Shown here piece by piece: positions 22,540 through 34,059 of a stretch of DNA of 64,000 nt. The translations under genes and the position numbers were made by a program. Positions within the stretch are counted from its first letter, which is position 1, and the number at the start of each line of letters is the position of its first letter. The notes beneath the pieces were generated by a model. It saw nothing but the letters and a program-made list of their open reading frames with translations, searched no databases and was not told the origin of the DNA. The DNA is from Pseudocercospora fijiensis CIRAD86 (lineage: Eukaryota; Ascomycota; Dothideomycetes; Mycosphaerellales; Mycosphaerellaceae), in assembly GCF_000340215.1 (NCBI RefSeq), contig NW_006921536.1, positions 5,748,236 to 5,812,235 on the forward strand. The letters are read 5' to 3'.

Positions 22540-25500
22540 TAGTTCGGATTCGGGCTCGGGTAGATCCGCTTCCGGCGGCGATACCTACGATAGTATTATT
22601 ACCGAGATTCGTATACTAGGTTGTCGTTACCGTATTGTTATACTCGCTATCGCTTCGAGCATTCGCCTCCTTAGTATAGAGCCTAGAAACTTGCCTTAAC
22701 GTACGGAGCGGCGCACCTCTAGATATAACCTATTTAAGCTATACTAACTTATAGCGCAGATTGCCGGTCTTATAACCGCGCTATAGCGTTTCCCGAAGAG
22801 CGCTTAGAAGCAGTAAGGATATCCTCGTAGGACTTGTAGCTAGTGTTTCTAATATAACTAGTAAATACGACTCGATTACCCTTTTAGTTAGCGATAGTTC
22901 CTTCCTAGGAGCTATCGTCGCAGTTGCGCTAGACACCCCGGGTTATACGAGACTATAGACGACCTAGAATAATTAGCGTGTTCGGCTTAGCGGCAATCTA
23001 GAAGGTAAAGGAAAAGTATATACTAAAGGCGTCTACTATAACATTGTAGTAGGCACCTAATAGCGCAACCTCCCTATTTACTCCCTATATACTAAGGGAA
23101 ATATCTCTATTTATTAGTAGTCGGAGCTGTTTAGCCTAGCGCTTACTTATAATAAGTGACTCTAAACCGTTATTAAGCATTGCTAGTAACTACTAACTAT
23201 AGCTTCCGATAGTAACTTAAATATAGATAGCGGGAACGATAGTAAAGGAACGGGTAACTGCGGAAAGGTCTATATTATTAGGGATAGAGTAAAGTTCCTT
23301 AGGTCGAGGAGGTCCTACTCGACCGATTTGTTAGCTAGTAAATCGGACAGCCTTAATAGAAACTAAAACCGAAGTAGGGTCGGTATTATTATTATCCCCT
23401 CGGCCTATCTCCTTAATCCCCTCTTCGTTAGCATTATCGATAGTCTCCTAGCTCTCGTAGGTTACTAATTCGCCTTCTACTAACTCTTAGGCCCCTAAAA
23501 ATTTAGGAAGGAACTATAGGGAAGAGACGTTAATATAGTCCTCTCGCCCCTATTTGCGTCGAAGGGCTACAAGGTCTTTTATAAAGGTAGTATCGTTAGG
23601 AATCCGGCTCTAGAACAGGTTAGTAGGCAAACCGTATGCTAGAAGCTCCCCTATAGACACGTTAGACTTAAGGTCTAGGAACTATAAAGCCTAGAAGAGA
23701 GCATTTGCCTTTATATCGTAAGAGTTAGTAGGCCCGGCACTATACTTCTTTATGTACCTATTAAAGCGAAAGCTCTTTAGGTCGGCTGACTTTCGTTTAT
23801 AGGCCGGCGGGTTAGCTAGGCCTAGGGTACTACTAAGGTCGGTAGTAGCATCCTCTATATCGATATCTAGAGTCTCTAGGACCTCCGGAGTAGCTATACT
23901 AGCTCGGGTTGTACGGTCTTTAGCTATCTAGAGTGTCTTAGTCTTAGCGACTGATTCTCGCTGTTTCTTAGCCTTATTAGCTGCCTACTTCTTAAGTATC
24001 CTAGTAGGGGCTGCCGTACTAGGGCGGGTAGGGTTCTAAGGGCTCTTACCCTTACCCTAGGACTAGGTTTAGGACGACTAAGTTTAGGACCTTATAGCAG
24101 CGTAGATATCTATACTGTTCTTAGTAACCGCGTAAACATTAGTAACTGCGTCCGGGTCCTAAGATACAAAGTTAACTTTAATAGGCTTAGTAGTACTATT
24201 ACTACTCCGCTCCTTAACCTGTTTTGCCCTAACCTTCTAAGTTTCTCGTTTAGCAATAGCGGCGAGGGTACTATTTCTAGTGTCCTTAAACTCGATCTTG
24301 CTACTATACTTCTTCTCTAAAAGACTCCTAAGTTAAGGTAGCTTCGGAGCTCTGCGATCCTACTCGAAGTTAATCTTGTCGCCGGTGTCGGTATAGTAGA
24401 ACCGACTATTTACTTATATAACGAGCTTCCTCTTAAGAAGCTCTTTCTAGATAGGGCAGTCTAATTAAACATGTTTAAAACCGCCGTACATCTAGCACTT
24501 GCTATCTAAGTTAGAATAGATCTTCCGTATAGTATAGACGTCTACTAAAGGGGCCTTAGGGTAGTTAGGATCGGAGATCTAGTAGACCGGTAGTACATCC
24601 TTTAGTATACTAGTATTAATAGCCTCCCTAACTCGCTATAGTACTTTCGTATTAAGGTTAAGCTAGGCTAGGGACTTAGCTAAGTCCGTAACGTCCTAAG
24701 AGTACTTAGTAATAGTAGGAGTTATAGTCTTAGGACCGCTCTACGACTTAGGAAGGAACTTAGGTCCTCTGCTTCTTAAGGCATCGCTCTTTACCTAAGC
24801 TAGGTTATTCCTGTCTTCGCCGTAAATAAACTTCTTCGCATCGGCGGAGCTATTAATATCGTCCTTAACAGCCTCTAGGACCTCTTTATACTTTCTAAAG
24901 GTCTCGGGATTGGCTTCGCTAAGCTTGTAGCGACGGAAGACACGCTTAGCCGTAGACTACGGCAACCCTTTAAGGAGTAGCCTCGTTCTCTAAGAATTCT
25001 CGAGGTCCTACTAGTTAATGCCGTCCGCTAACTTAACAAACTCGCGGACGTACTCCTTTAGGTCGTTATCTTCGGTACGCCTCTCTATATAGAGGTTCTC
25101 GAGCTACGTACGACTGCCTTTAATACGACGGCTATCGCGATCCCGATACTCCCTTATAAAGGCCTGCTTAAAGACCTCCTAGTCGGTATTAGACTTGTCG
25201 TCCTTTTCTAGGTAGCTAACTAGGGTTCTAAGGGTTCGGTAAAGCTTAGTAATAGTAGTCCTCGTAAGGGACCGGACCTTATACTAGTCCGACTCCTCTT
25301 CGAGTCCGTACTCGGTTAAGTTGTCCTTAAAGCGTTCTACGTGCGCCGTAGCGTTCTACCCTTCGAACAAAGGGTTCCTACTACTTCCCGGCTCTAGCGG
25401 GCGACGCCTATTCTAACGGAGAAGGTTAGTTTACCCTTGAATTATCTTTATAACGACATTATAGAGGGCCTCGGGCGTAGAAGGCTCGACAGCCCCTAGT

Positions 25501-25640
25501 TCGATAGCGCTTATAACAACTGGTCGTCGCCTGATTTCTTCGTTAATAGGGTCTAGTAGGTTATTAGATTCCGAAGATTCCGCTAATTCGTAATGCTCGC
25601 TTTCGCTAGAGCTTATTCGATTGTTATAAAGTAGTTAAAA
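22540..25640 (-). pseudogene. Gypsy A ORF1: gag-protease polyprotein, decayed
   Basis: Minus-strand frame of about 1030 codons with RIP stops. The N-terminal half has gag character (helical and charged: FKxAFIREYRDRDSRRIKGS, then SVTxEFxKLADG-like). At about 24453-24500 the residues KC*MYGGFKHV*LDC preserve the CX2CX4HX4C zinc-knuckle spacing, with one Cys changed to Tyr and stops at W and Q sites. Downstream, about 23000-23220, is a retropepsin-like segment: VTIGSYSQLLAMLNNG (family DSG/DTG, here NNG, a T-G to T-A change) and, about 90 residues on, IILGR. Gag and protease thus share a frame and are separated from RT by palindrome copy 4. The start codon could not be set. Confidence 0.75.
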
Positions 25641-26415
25641 TGAAATGCTATAGGAAAGTGTTTTTAGTGTATGTTATAGGTTTAGTTTGTTTCGATGTTG
25701 CTATACGAGAAAATAGTATGCTAGGCTGTTTTCTTCTAATATTACCCCTAGGGTAGTATTAGAATTTGGCCTCCTAGGGGTCGCCTAGACACCCCTAGGA
25801 GCTAAGTTTAGTATTAGACGAAAGCCGCTCGGAGGGAGAGACTGCAATCTCTATTTACACCTAGATCTTAGAAACTAGCTTGTATCTCCTTTAGCTAGGC
25901 GAGAGGGGGGGCGGGGACCTTCTTTTTTCTAGTAGAAGGCTAAGTACTATCCGAACGAGGTAGCGAATCCCGAAACAGTCTACCCGGTTAATAGAGGAAC
26001 TGTCTAGGCATCCGACCTGTAATCTAGAAATTGCTATCGTATAGATAGTCTTAGCAAACTAAGTAAGGCCGATAGGTAATTAGTCTATCTCCTCCTTAGG
26101 CGGGGCTTATCTCGAGTAAGCGGTACTAAATAGGTCTTCGACCCGGAGCCGAGTCCTTAGAAGCTAGCTATAGTTATAGACTAGGCCCTAAGCTATAATA
26201 GTCCTAAGGGTTTGTAGCTTTTCGGGGTTAAAGCGATGCCCTCGTTAAGAGGTTTCTCTGCTTGTCGTAACGGCCCCTTAAGATACTTCGGTATCGTCCG
26301 TATCGTAGGCTCTTATTATACCCTCGCTTCGGTTATAGCTATTCGTGCCTAGAGACTACCTTTAACACACCCGAACCTGTTAGATATAAAGAGATAGCCC
26401 TACCTTCGGCTCTAA
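25641..26415 (-). other. Gypsy A 5' leader
   Basis: Untranslated stretch between the 5' LTR and gag, about 775 bp. It is shared with 46897-47638 in opposite orientation. It holds palindrome copy 5 (25733-25763) and beside it a second hairpin near 25769-25802, with CTCCTAGGGGT and ACCCCTAGGAG arms. The bases next to the LTR (ATTAGAGCCGAAGG, minus strand) should contain the primer-binding site; I could not match a tRNA with certainty. Confidence 0.6.
25733..25763. repeat. Palindrome P, copy 5 (leader/ORF1 junction)
   Basis: TTCTAATATTACCCCTAGGG with its inverse TAGTATTAGAA forms a near-perfect stem of about 15 bp centred on CTAG. Confidence 0.87.
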
Positions 26416-26695
26416 TAAAGGACGGAAACTAACACTACTACTACTACTTATAGCAATAGTATAGGCTACCGAGGGTAACATAACCTATAGCAATATAGGT
26501 AGCTATGTTTAGCAAGATAGGATAACGAGACTGTCGCTTAGGCTAATAACTAGAGCCCTATAATATAGGCATTGTAGAAGTGTGATATAAACAATGTACT
26601 ATACGAGGTTAATAATCTATCTACTCTATAGAAGGAGGCCTCTTATATAGGCTCAAAACTAGCCTATAGGTATATAGGCCGGTTACTAGCTAATA
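26416..26695 (-). repeat. Gypsy A 5' LTR
   Basis: 280 bp and nearly identical to the 3' LTR. The few mismatches noticed (for example TACTAC/CACTAC, GTAATA/GTAACA, CTGTAACA/CTATAATA) are all transitions in CA/TG context. The right outside flank begins with the target duplication ATAG. Confidence 0.88.
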
Positions 26696-29301
26696 ATAGT
26701 ATTCCTAGCCTTAGCTTAAGGCGAAGCCTATTTAGATTAAGAGATAGTATTACTAGGTCTAATTTAAAAGAGAGCTTATAAAGGCCTCGTTCTAGAGCTA
26801 TAACGTAGGCTTCTACTATATATCCGGCTAAATCCTAGAGGGCGTAACCTACGCCCTATCTTACTAGAATCCCTACTACCGCTACGACCTACGCTACCGT
26901 AAGGTCGGTAGAGTCGAGACGATAATAGCGATATTACGCTTAAAAGCTCTCGAGTACCTTTAGTAACTAGTAGATCTATCTAATTAGATTTAAGTAGTCC
27001 TTTAAGTAGCGATACTAGGGTTAATTCTAACGAGGAACTAGATAACCTATCTATTTTATCGACCTCTTATAGTTAGATAGTACTTTACTAAGCGCTCGCT
27101 ATAGATAGTTACTCTTATAAGTATTCCTAAGACTAGGATATAGAGGCGAAAGAAGAGGAGCCGACGTCGCCTAAAGTTATACTTATAGAATTTATTACTA
27201 AGGGCACTACTACTACCTTCGTCTAAAGTTAAATTTACTAGCTCCTAAATATACTTATCTACGTCGTAGAGTATAGTAAGCTTCCGATATATATATATAA
27301 GTAGCTCCGAGGCGTCGACTAGCGTCGACTCCTTACTAGATAGATTAATAGGGTATCTTCTATAGTCCTATTACTTAAGAAGTCGTATCTTATATCTTCT
27401 AATTAGCTATTCTATATTACTCGATACTAGGATATTAACGTACTTCTTTTCCCTATAACCTTACTTACGACCTATAGAGCTAGTATTCGGTTATTCTATA
27501 TACCTCGGTTTACGAAGACTATTACTTATAAGTAGTATATACTAGTCGGCCGCTCTTCGATACGACCTAAACGCTATAAGTATATACGGATTGTAACTAG
27601 ATTCGATACTTCTAAATTCGATACGTACCTCTTCTTTTCTAACCTTCCTCTTTTTAAAGTAAATTAAGATTAGAAGATCGACTAGTAACGTCGCTATTAT
27701 ATAAATAAGCGTAAATAGGCTTACTTTATTAATACTATTCTTATTCCTATACTTCGCGATACTTATTAATCTAGAGTACTCGTATATTATCCCCTATCCT
27801 TCTAGTAAGTATATAATCGGATATACGCTTAATAGAAATAAGGCAGAGAAGATAATAATCGTAACGTTAGTAAAATCGGTTACGATATTATAGATCTACT
27901 ACTAGCGAATTACGACCCTATAGTCGACGTAGCTATACTACGACTATATCGCTTATAGTAGAGTATCGAACGTCGGTTACGTCGAGACTTAAATTAATAT
28001 TAGCGGCGTATAGAACTAGTTATTATATAGTATAGGACTAAAATCCGTTTAGAGATATAAACTCCTCTTAAGCTTAAAGAACTCCTCGATTAGTCCCTCG
28101 AGCGCTAGTTTAACCCTATATATCGTAATATAGACCGCGCTTAGTTCGACCTTATATAGGAAGATCTTTCTATAAAACTAGTAGTCGAAGACGAAGTAGT
28201 ATCTTCGCTTATCGCCTTTTATCGGATAGCCTATAGTATTACGAAGACTAGCGGCCTTAATATCGAGTATCCTTAAGTATACTAGTAGTTTAGTATATAA
28301 GAGGCTTATAGTATTTAAGGCAAACTACTTTATAAGTCCGTAGAGCGGCTTAGTAGTATCGGTTTCTTCTAAGGATATAATATATCGAAGAATCTCTTTA
28401 TATCTATTAACCGAACGATAGAAGCTATTTTTAGTTAGTTAATACTACCGCTTCTTATATTCTCCTAGTCTACTATCGACTAGGTAGCCGCTATTACTTC
28501 TCTTATTACCCGAGATACTATATTCCGCTAAGCTCGTATCTTAGATATCTTTAAAGCGGAAATTATATAGGCGTATAATACGCTAGATAGCTACGCTTCG
28601 AGTACCGTTCTCTTTAGTATACGAGGAGAGGTTCGTATTTACTAGGACCTACTCTATTAGCCTAATCTACCTATAACTCGCCTAAGCCTAATTAAGGGAG
28701 TAGATAGGCGTCGTACTTACTAGCCTTTCTTTATACTCGAAAGTAAGTATATCGTCGACTTTATACGTTTATAGTTAAACTACTAGCTCTTTATAACATA
28801 TATAGTACTTTTATAAAGATCCGTTAATATAGGCGTAAATACCGTCTAACTCGATTATATAACCCGCGCCGTTAAGGAAGCCTCTACGTCGGTAATACTT
28901 AATATACTATTCGACTTACTAACTATAACCTATAATAGTAGTTCCTTTAGTATAAAGTATAGACTCTCCTATAATCGTTACGACTAGTTAGGTATAGGCG
29001 ATAGAGAGTAGGAAGAAAGTCGTTAGAGTTTAAATATTATAGTAAGCCTCTATAGTACGTACGCCGCCTAGCTCCTAGCCGATCTCTTTAACTAGGTTTA
29101 ACTACGCTTCTATACTACTACGCTCTAGTAGACCGCCTATACTACCGACTTCCTCTATAGCTAGCTCTAAGCTACTAGTTCGGGAAGGCTAGAGTAAGCT
29201 TTCTATAGCTACGTAAAGGAGATAATCGACTAACTCGTTACTATCTACTAAACGTATCGAGTAGTATATAGGGAGCGTAAGGATAACGATTTAGAAGAGG
29301 A
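26696..29301 (+). pseudogene. ORF X, 3' part: unknown large protein (copy A)
   Basis: Continuation of the ORF interrupted by Gypsy A. One plus-strand frame (26700-27360) encodes an aromatic and basic segment. Near 27360 the open frame shifts, which could mark an intron or indel. It then stays open, apart from RIP stops, for about 640 codons to 29300. Visible blocks include LFFSNLPLFKVN, RLRRDLN, KLKELLDQSLERQFNPIYRN and TRDTIFRQARILDIFKAE. The protein is mostly helical with many Leu, Ile and Gln. No transmembrane run, Walker motif or DDE triad was recognised. It ends at the Copia LTR, so the true stop may be lost. Confidence 0.5.
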
Positions 29302-30290
29302 TATAAGAAGGGTATATTAGTAGGTAGATAGGGTAGTAGTAGGTATAGGTAGTATTCGATAAGGAGCTAGGAGGAGAGGGAGGAAGGTAGGCAAGTTAGC
29401 CTATTGCTAAGCGCTAAGCCCTACCTAAGGCATTAAGACCCTAGCTTTACTCGAGCCCGGTTACATACTAATTACGTATAACCTCTTTAGTCCTAATATA
29501 CGCTTCCCTTCTAAAGGCCGCGCCCTCGTAGCCGGTCTTTATTCTAGTTTTAACCTCTATTACTACTAACTTAGCAGGTCTAATAGGCTGCTTAGTCCGC
29601 GCTAAATTAAACGTATAACTACCGATTATGTAACTATATTAAACCTTACTTTCTAATACAATATCTAACTCTAACTACGCTATCCTTATATATAATAAAG
29701 TAATATATAACTATAAGAATTAAGGACTATCGACTAATTATAATACGAGCGTACCTTCCCTACTATAATAGATAGGTATACGGGGTATTGTAGTACTACC
29801 CCCGTTCTACGTAATATCGTACCGAGTTCTTTGCGTCTACTCTAAAAGACCTAGCTATATCCGCTTCTAAGGGTTGTCCGCTTCCGAGGGTTTGTTCTTA
29901 TTATTACGAGGGCTATTATTGTTCGTAGTTTCGCTAGCCCTAATTAGTTAGGTTTAGCAGCCTTTAATTGTTAATCTTATCTTATCTTTTTAGAAAAAAC
30001 ATAGCTCGTCTAGTTTCTATAGGTAAAGGCTATTATAAGTATAGTAGTAGAGGTTCGCCTCGCTTAAAGGGTTAGATAGATCGAGGAGTAACCTATTGTC
30101 CGTAAGATCGACCCCGGCTAGCTTAGCTCTATAGTTTTGCCCTTAGTTAGTCTATTAGTCGCTTAATCTTTTAGGCGGCTTAAAGTTTTGACTTAGCCTT
30201 AAAGTTTTGATTAAAGTTTTAATTAAAGGTGCCTTAGGCTTATAGTATAGGTAAGGTTGTATCCGTAGGCGTAGTAATAATAGCAAGTAA
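29302..30290 (-). repeat. Copia LTR, about 990 bp (solo or truncated)
   Basis: Reverse complement of the LTR at 1-683, and aligned over its whole length with 44686-45656. No Copia coding DNA adjoins it. The right edge is uncertain by a few bases: both full copies share sequence up to AGTAA at 30286-30290. No clear target duplication was found, so a simple solo LTR is not proven. Confidence 0.75.
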
Positions 30291-30730
30291 TATTAATAAT
30301 AGCGGCGCTAGTCGTCTTAGCGCTAACTTTACCTTCTTCTAATTTCCTTCTTTAACTAATAATAACTCGGTAATACCGTTACTAATATAGCCGCGCCGGC
30401 CGTATCGCCCTTTAGTATAAGCGTAATGCCGTCGTTACTATTATTATTACTAATACTATTCGCCTACGTGTACGCGCCGCCTCTATCGACCGCCTAGGCC
30501 TTAGGCCTTAATAGAATAAAGGAATAAGAGGGGGACCTAAAACTAGGAGAAGGGCCTTATAGGGCGTATTAGTAAAGAGGTAGAGCCCTTAAAAGAGTAT
30601 GCGATTAATTAATTAACGCGTCGTAGCGCGCCTAGTATAGTCTTATTGTCCTAGTTTGCCGGCCTCTAATTAGTTAGCTAATAGCACCTTAGGGGTAGTA
30701 TTGTTCCTAGGCCTAGATAGTAATATTATA
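30291..30730. other. Flank of Gypsy B with a P-type palindrome
   Basis: No gene recognised. Short microsatellite-like runs of ATTATTATTACTAATA occur near 30440. The P-type palindrome at 30679-30702 stands about 30 bases past the end of Gypsy B pol. No LTR of Gypsy B could be paired with the other side, so this end is probably truncated or replaced by the Copia LTR. Confidence 0.45.
30679..30702. repeat. Palindrome P, divergent copy 6 (end of Gypsy B pol)
   Basis: TAATAGCACCTTAGGGGTAG then TATT: the right arm equals that of the Gypsy A palindromes, while the left arm has diverged. It lies at the same relative place (3' of pol) as copy 3 in Gypsy A. Confidence 0.6.
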
Positions 30731-33529
30731 AGCTTTTAGCCTTCTTCTTGTTCTTTACGCTAGTCTAATACTTATCTAACAACTCGGTTATATCTTTAAA
30801 GGAACCTTTAGCTTCCTATAAGTCCTATTCTAGTAAATAGCCCTACTATCTTAGTAGGTACTCCTTCTTGCCCTTCCTAGTCCGATGCTTTAGTATACGC
30901 TCTACGGACTATAGCTCTTTACTATTAGCTAAGACTTCTTCTAACTTAGTAGGCGCTTTATCGCCTTTACGCTAGTAGTATAGTTTAAGGAGGGATACGT
31001 AGAAGGTGTTATAGATAGTATAATAAGGTAGAAGCTATAACTAATAGGCCTATACGGAGGAGCCCTTAACTTCTCGAATACGGAATAAGCTAATATATCT
31101 TAGTGCGAGCTTAGGCCTTGTTTTACTATTAGGTAATAGGTGTTTACGGATACGGAGGTTCTTAGTGCTTAGTATAACTATATCGCCTTGTTTAAAGGTT
31201 ATTAGCGTATAGTGCTTGTCGTAGTAGGTCTTTTAGTACTCTTAAGCCTTTATTAACTTCTCGGCTATCTTAGTATAGATTTCTCGTATCTTCTAAACCC
31301 TCTTAATAGCCGCTAGTGTTTCGGGTACTTAACGCGCTTCCCTTTCCTTACGCTCGGCCTCGAGCGATAGTAGGTCTTATAGTATAGCAGCATTCTAGCC
31401 TATTATAGCTATATATAGTAACACCTTAGTCGATAAGTAGACACTATTATTATATACGAATTCAGCTAGTTATAGGAGGTTAACCTAGTCGTTAGGGTTC
31501 TCGTTAATATAACTACGTAGGTACTGCTATAGGGTAGCATTCTACCTCTCTATTTAACCGTTAGTCTATAGATAGAAGGCTATTAATAGCCGATGCTTTA
31601 GTCTTAGCTGCAAGTAAATCTCGCTCTAATAGTAAGATATTAGTATCGATCTACGATCGGATACGATCCCCTTAGGGGTTCCCTAATAGGTATAGAAGAT
31701 GTTAGTCTATAGCGCCTCTACTATATTAATAGTAGTCTAATCTTTACGCGCCGGGATATATCGAGCGCCTTTAGTAAATCGATCTACTATAACAAGGATA
31801 GTATTATACACGTCCTTGCTATCCCTACGCCTAGTAGGTAGAAGGCCTATAATAAAGTCTATTGTTAGCTTAGTAAATAGCTTCTTTAGAACAGGGAGCG
31901 AAGACAACTCGCCGAACGGTAAGTGCTTCGGTGCTTTAACTCGCTAGTATACTATATAGGTCTATATATACTCCTTTATATACCGCTTACTATTTAGCTA
32001 GTAGTATATACGCGATAGTAACTCGTACGACCTCTCTATACTATAGTAACTAGCGAGCTTACTATTATAGTGCCTCTTTAAAAGCTCTTATCTAATCGAT
32101 TGTTTAGCGAGGATATAATATCTACTCTTAAACTTTAAGTAACCTTTATCGTCGATCGACTAATTGTTATTACTCTTACTAGATCGAGTCGCCCGCCTAC
32201 TTATAAGCTTATTAATACGCTCGATAGCAAAGGCGTCCCTCTGCTAAGTACGTAACAGCTTATTTATAAACGATTAACCCTCCCTATTTATAAGGTTATT
32301 TAATAGTACCCTCGCTATTAAACGAGGTACGTATTATATACATCTAATAGTACTAGTAGCCGGAACTACTATAACCTCTTCTATAGTGCTATCGCTATAT
32401 AGGCTATTACTATAGATAGCAATGTCTTTAATCGAGTTATTATAGCTCGAGCGATCTACGTCCTTTCTTTTAACGTATACTAGAAGAACGACAACTCCGC
32501 TATAGTATTTGTTACTACCGCGGGGTCCGGAAGTCCGCTTATCCTACGCTTGCTTATTAATAATACGGGCTATAGCAATCTTATACTATAGGGTTAGAAA
32601 CAAAGAATTAATATATTAGGTCTCGCTATCGTAATTAGGTCGCCTCGATAGGCTATCGGTAGGGTTACTTACGCCTAGCCGGTATAATATATTAAAATCA
32701 AACCCGGCGAGGTAGACGGCCTATCTAGCCTATCGACCTATAACCCTAGTAACCTTAGTAATACTACGGAGGTTGTTATAGTCTATATAGACCTAAATTG
32801 TATACTAAGTACTATCGAGATAGTAGCGCTAATACTTAAAGGCTTCTACGATTGCTAAGAGCTCTTACTCGTAAGTCTTATATCGACGTTCTATATCGAT
32901 TATCTTTCGTAAAAAGAAGGCAATCGGGTGCTAGTAATAGTTATTATCTAATTGCTATAATATAATAGCCGATATAGCGAACTGTAAAGCGTTAGTCTTA
33001 ATTCGGATCTGCTTACTTAGTACGAAATAGTATAATAAGGGGATATTAGTAAAGCGTTGCTTTAGGCCGTTAAAAGCGGCTTGTGCTCTATTAGTCTATT
33101 TAAACTCTCTAGTTAGGTTAGCCTTAGTTTTAGTAAGCTTAGTTAGGGGCATTATATACCGTAAATAGCCCTTAATAAAGCGGCGGTAGAAATTAGCGAA
33201 GCCGAGGAACGATTAAAGTTCCTTAATAGACGTAGGAATAGGCTATTTAGTAATAGTTTTAATCCGATTAGGATTAGCCTTAATACCCTTAGTTAATACG
33301 AGGAAGCTAAGGAACGATACCTCTTTAGTAGCAAAGGTGTATTTAGAAGGCTTGTAATATAAGCTATAGGCTCGTAGGCGATCGAGTACCTTACGGACTA
33401 TAGCCTAGTACTCCGTAATATTAGGTAAGTGTATATAAACTAGGATATTATCTAGGTAAACTATATAGAGGTAGTCTAGTAGGCCTAATAGGGCCCGATT
33501 AATATAGGACTAGAATATAGTAGGGGTAT
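30731..33529 (-). pseudogene. Gypsy B pol, C-terminal part: RT end, RNase H, integrase, chromodomain
   Basis: The frame starts TPTIFQSYINRALLGLL, and the catalytic box near 33440-33470 reads YLDN for the usual YLDD. RT and RNase H landmarks follow: [32 protein letters not shown] and FAISAIL, with KTYEQELLAIVEAFK. FDFNILYRLGVSNPTDSLSR marks the end of RNase H. Integrase shows DFIIGLLPT, VSDRRSILIS, FYLQTNGQIERQN and YYDKHYT. Near 30780-30915 the tail SVERILKHRTRKGKKEYLL followed by GY is a chromodomain, whose aromatic cage tryptophans have become stops. Chromodomains in this group guide integration to heterochromatin. Confidence 0.85.
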
Positions 33530-33531
33530 TA

Positions 33532-33574
33532 GAGGGATTTCGCCGTATCCCTATACCGCTAAATAGGTACCGCT
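33532..33574 (+). repeat. Left terminal inverted repeat
   Basis: Starts GAGGGATTTCGCCG and ends GGTACCGCT. It matches the reverse complement of 36957-36999 with a few transitions. Confidence 0.88.
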
Positions 33575-33627
33575 AAACATATACGATTAGTTAGTAAATG
33601 AATAGTGGATCCTTAACGCATAGGGCA

Positions 33628-33667
33628 GTTTTCTATGCCGCCGTACCTGCTCGGCGGTATAGAAAAC
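33628..33667. repeat. Perfect subterminal hairpin
   Basis: GTTTTCTATGCCGCCG and CGGCGGTATAGAAAAC form a perfect 16-bp stem around an 8-base loop, 96 bases inside the left TIR. It may be a transposase-binding or regulatory site; a matching hairpin near the right TIR was not found. Confidence 0.8.
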
Positions 33668-34059
33668 CCTCGATTAGGATGCTAAGTAAGTAAATGCGGC
33701 CTAGTACGAAGGGTGTTACCGCTACTTCTAACCTCGCGCTTTCTACGCGTTCTCGTATCGATAGATAATAGTATACTACTTACTATACTTAATCGTTAGC
33801 AATAATAGCCTTCGAGAACGGCTTCTCGAGAGCTTCTTTAGTCGCTTCCGTTGCTATACTATAGTCTCAAACCCTAACTCTAGTACCGTTTCTACGCGCT
33901 TAAACGATCGAGCCTAGCCGTAATAGCGTATTCTTTCGCTTTATATGTAATATAACAGGCAAGGAGCTATTGTTTGATAAGAACAGCCGTATAGTAGTGC
34001 TAACAACCGAGCGAAGAACGCCCTCTTAAACGCCTATACCCTTAGCGAGTCCGGCGCTT

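Larger units (their letters stand above)
14424..26695 (-). mobile_element. Gypsy A: complete 12.3-kb LTR retrotransposon with three ORFs
   Basis: Direct 280-bp LTRs at 14424-14703 and 26416-26695 enclose minus-strand coding DNA. The host sequence ATAG lies just outside each end (14420-14423 and 26696-26699), a 4-bp target duplication. Order along the element: 5' LTR (26695 side), about 780-bp leader, ORF1 gag-protease, ORF2 RT-RNase H-integrase, ORF3 unknown, 3' LTR. Integrase lies after RNase H, which is the Gypsy order. Palindromes of one family lie at every ORF boundary. All ORFs contain RIP-type stops. It interrupts ORF X, so it is younger than that copy. A 5' fragment of a second copy is at 46618-47638. 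Confidence 0.9.

Noticed and set aside
26696..29301. Starship captain (DUF3435 tyrosine recombinase)
   Set aside because: The length and location were suggestive, but no Arg/His/Tyr box could be recognised in this ORF.
29302..30290. Solo Copia LTR with target duplication
   Set aside because: LTR identity is clear, but flanks do not show matching 5-bp duplications, so simple solo-LTR formation is not supported.
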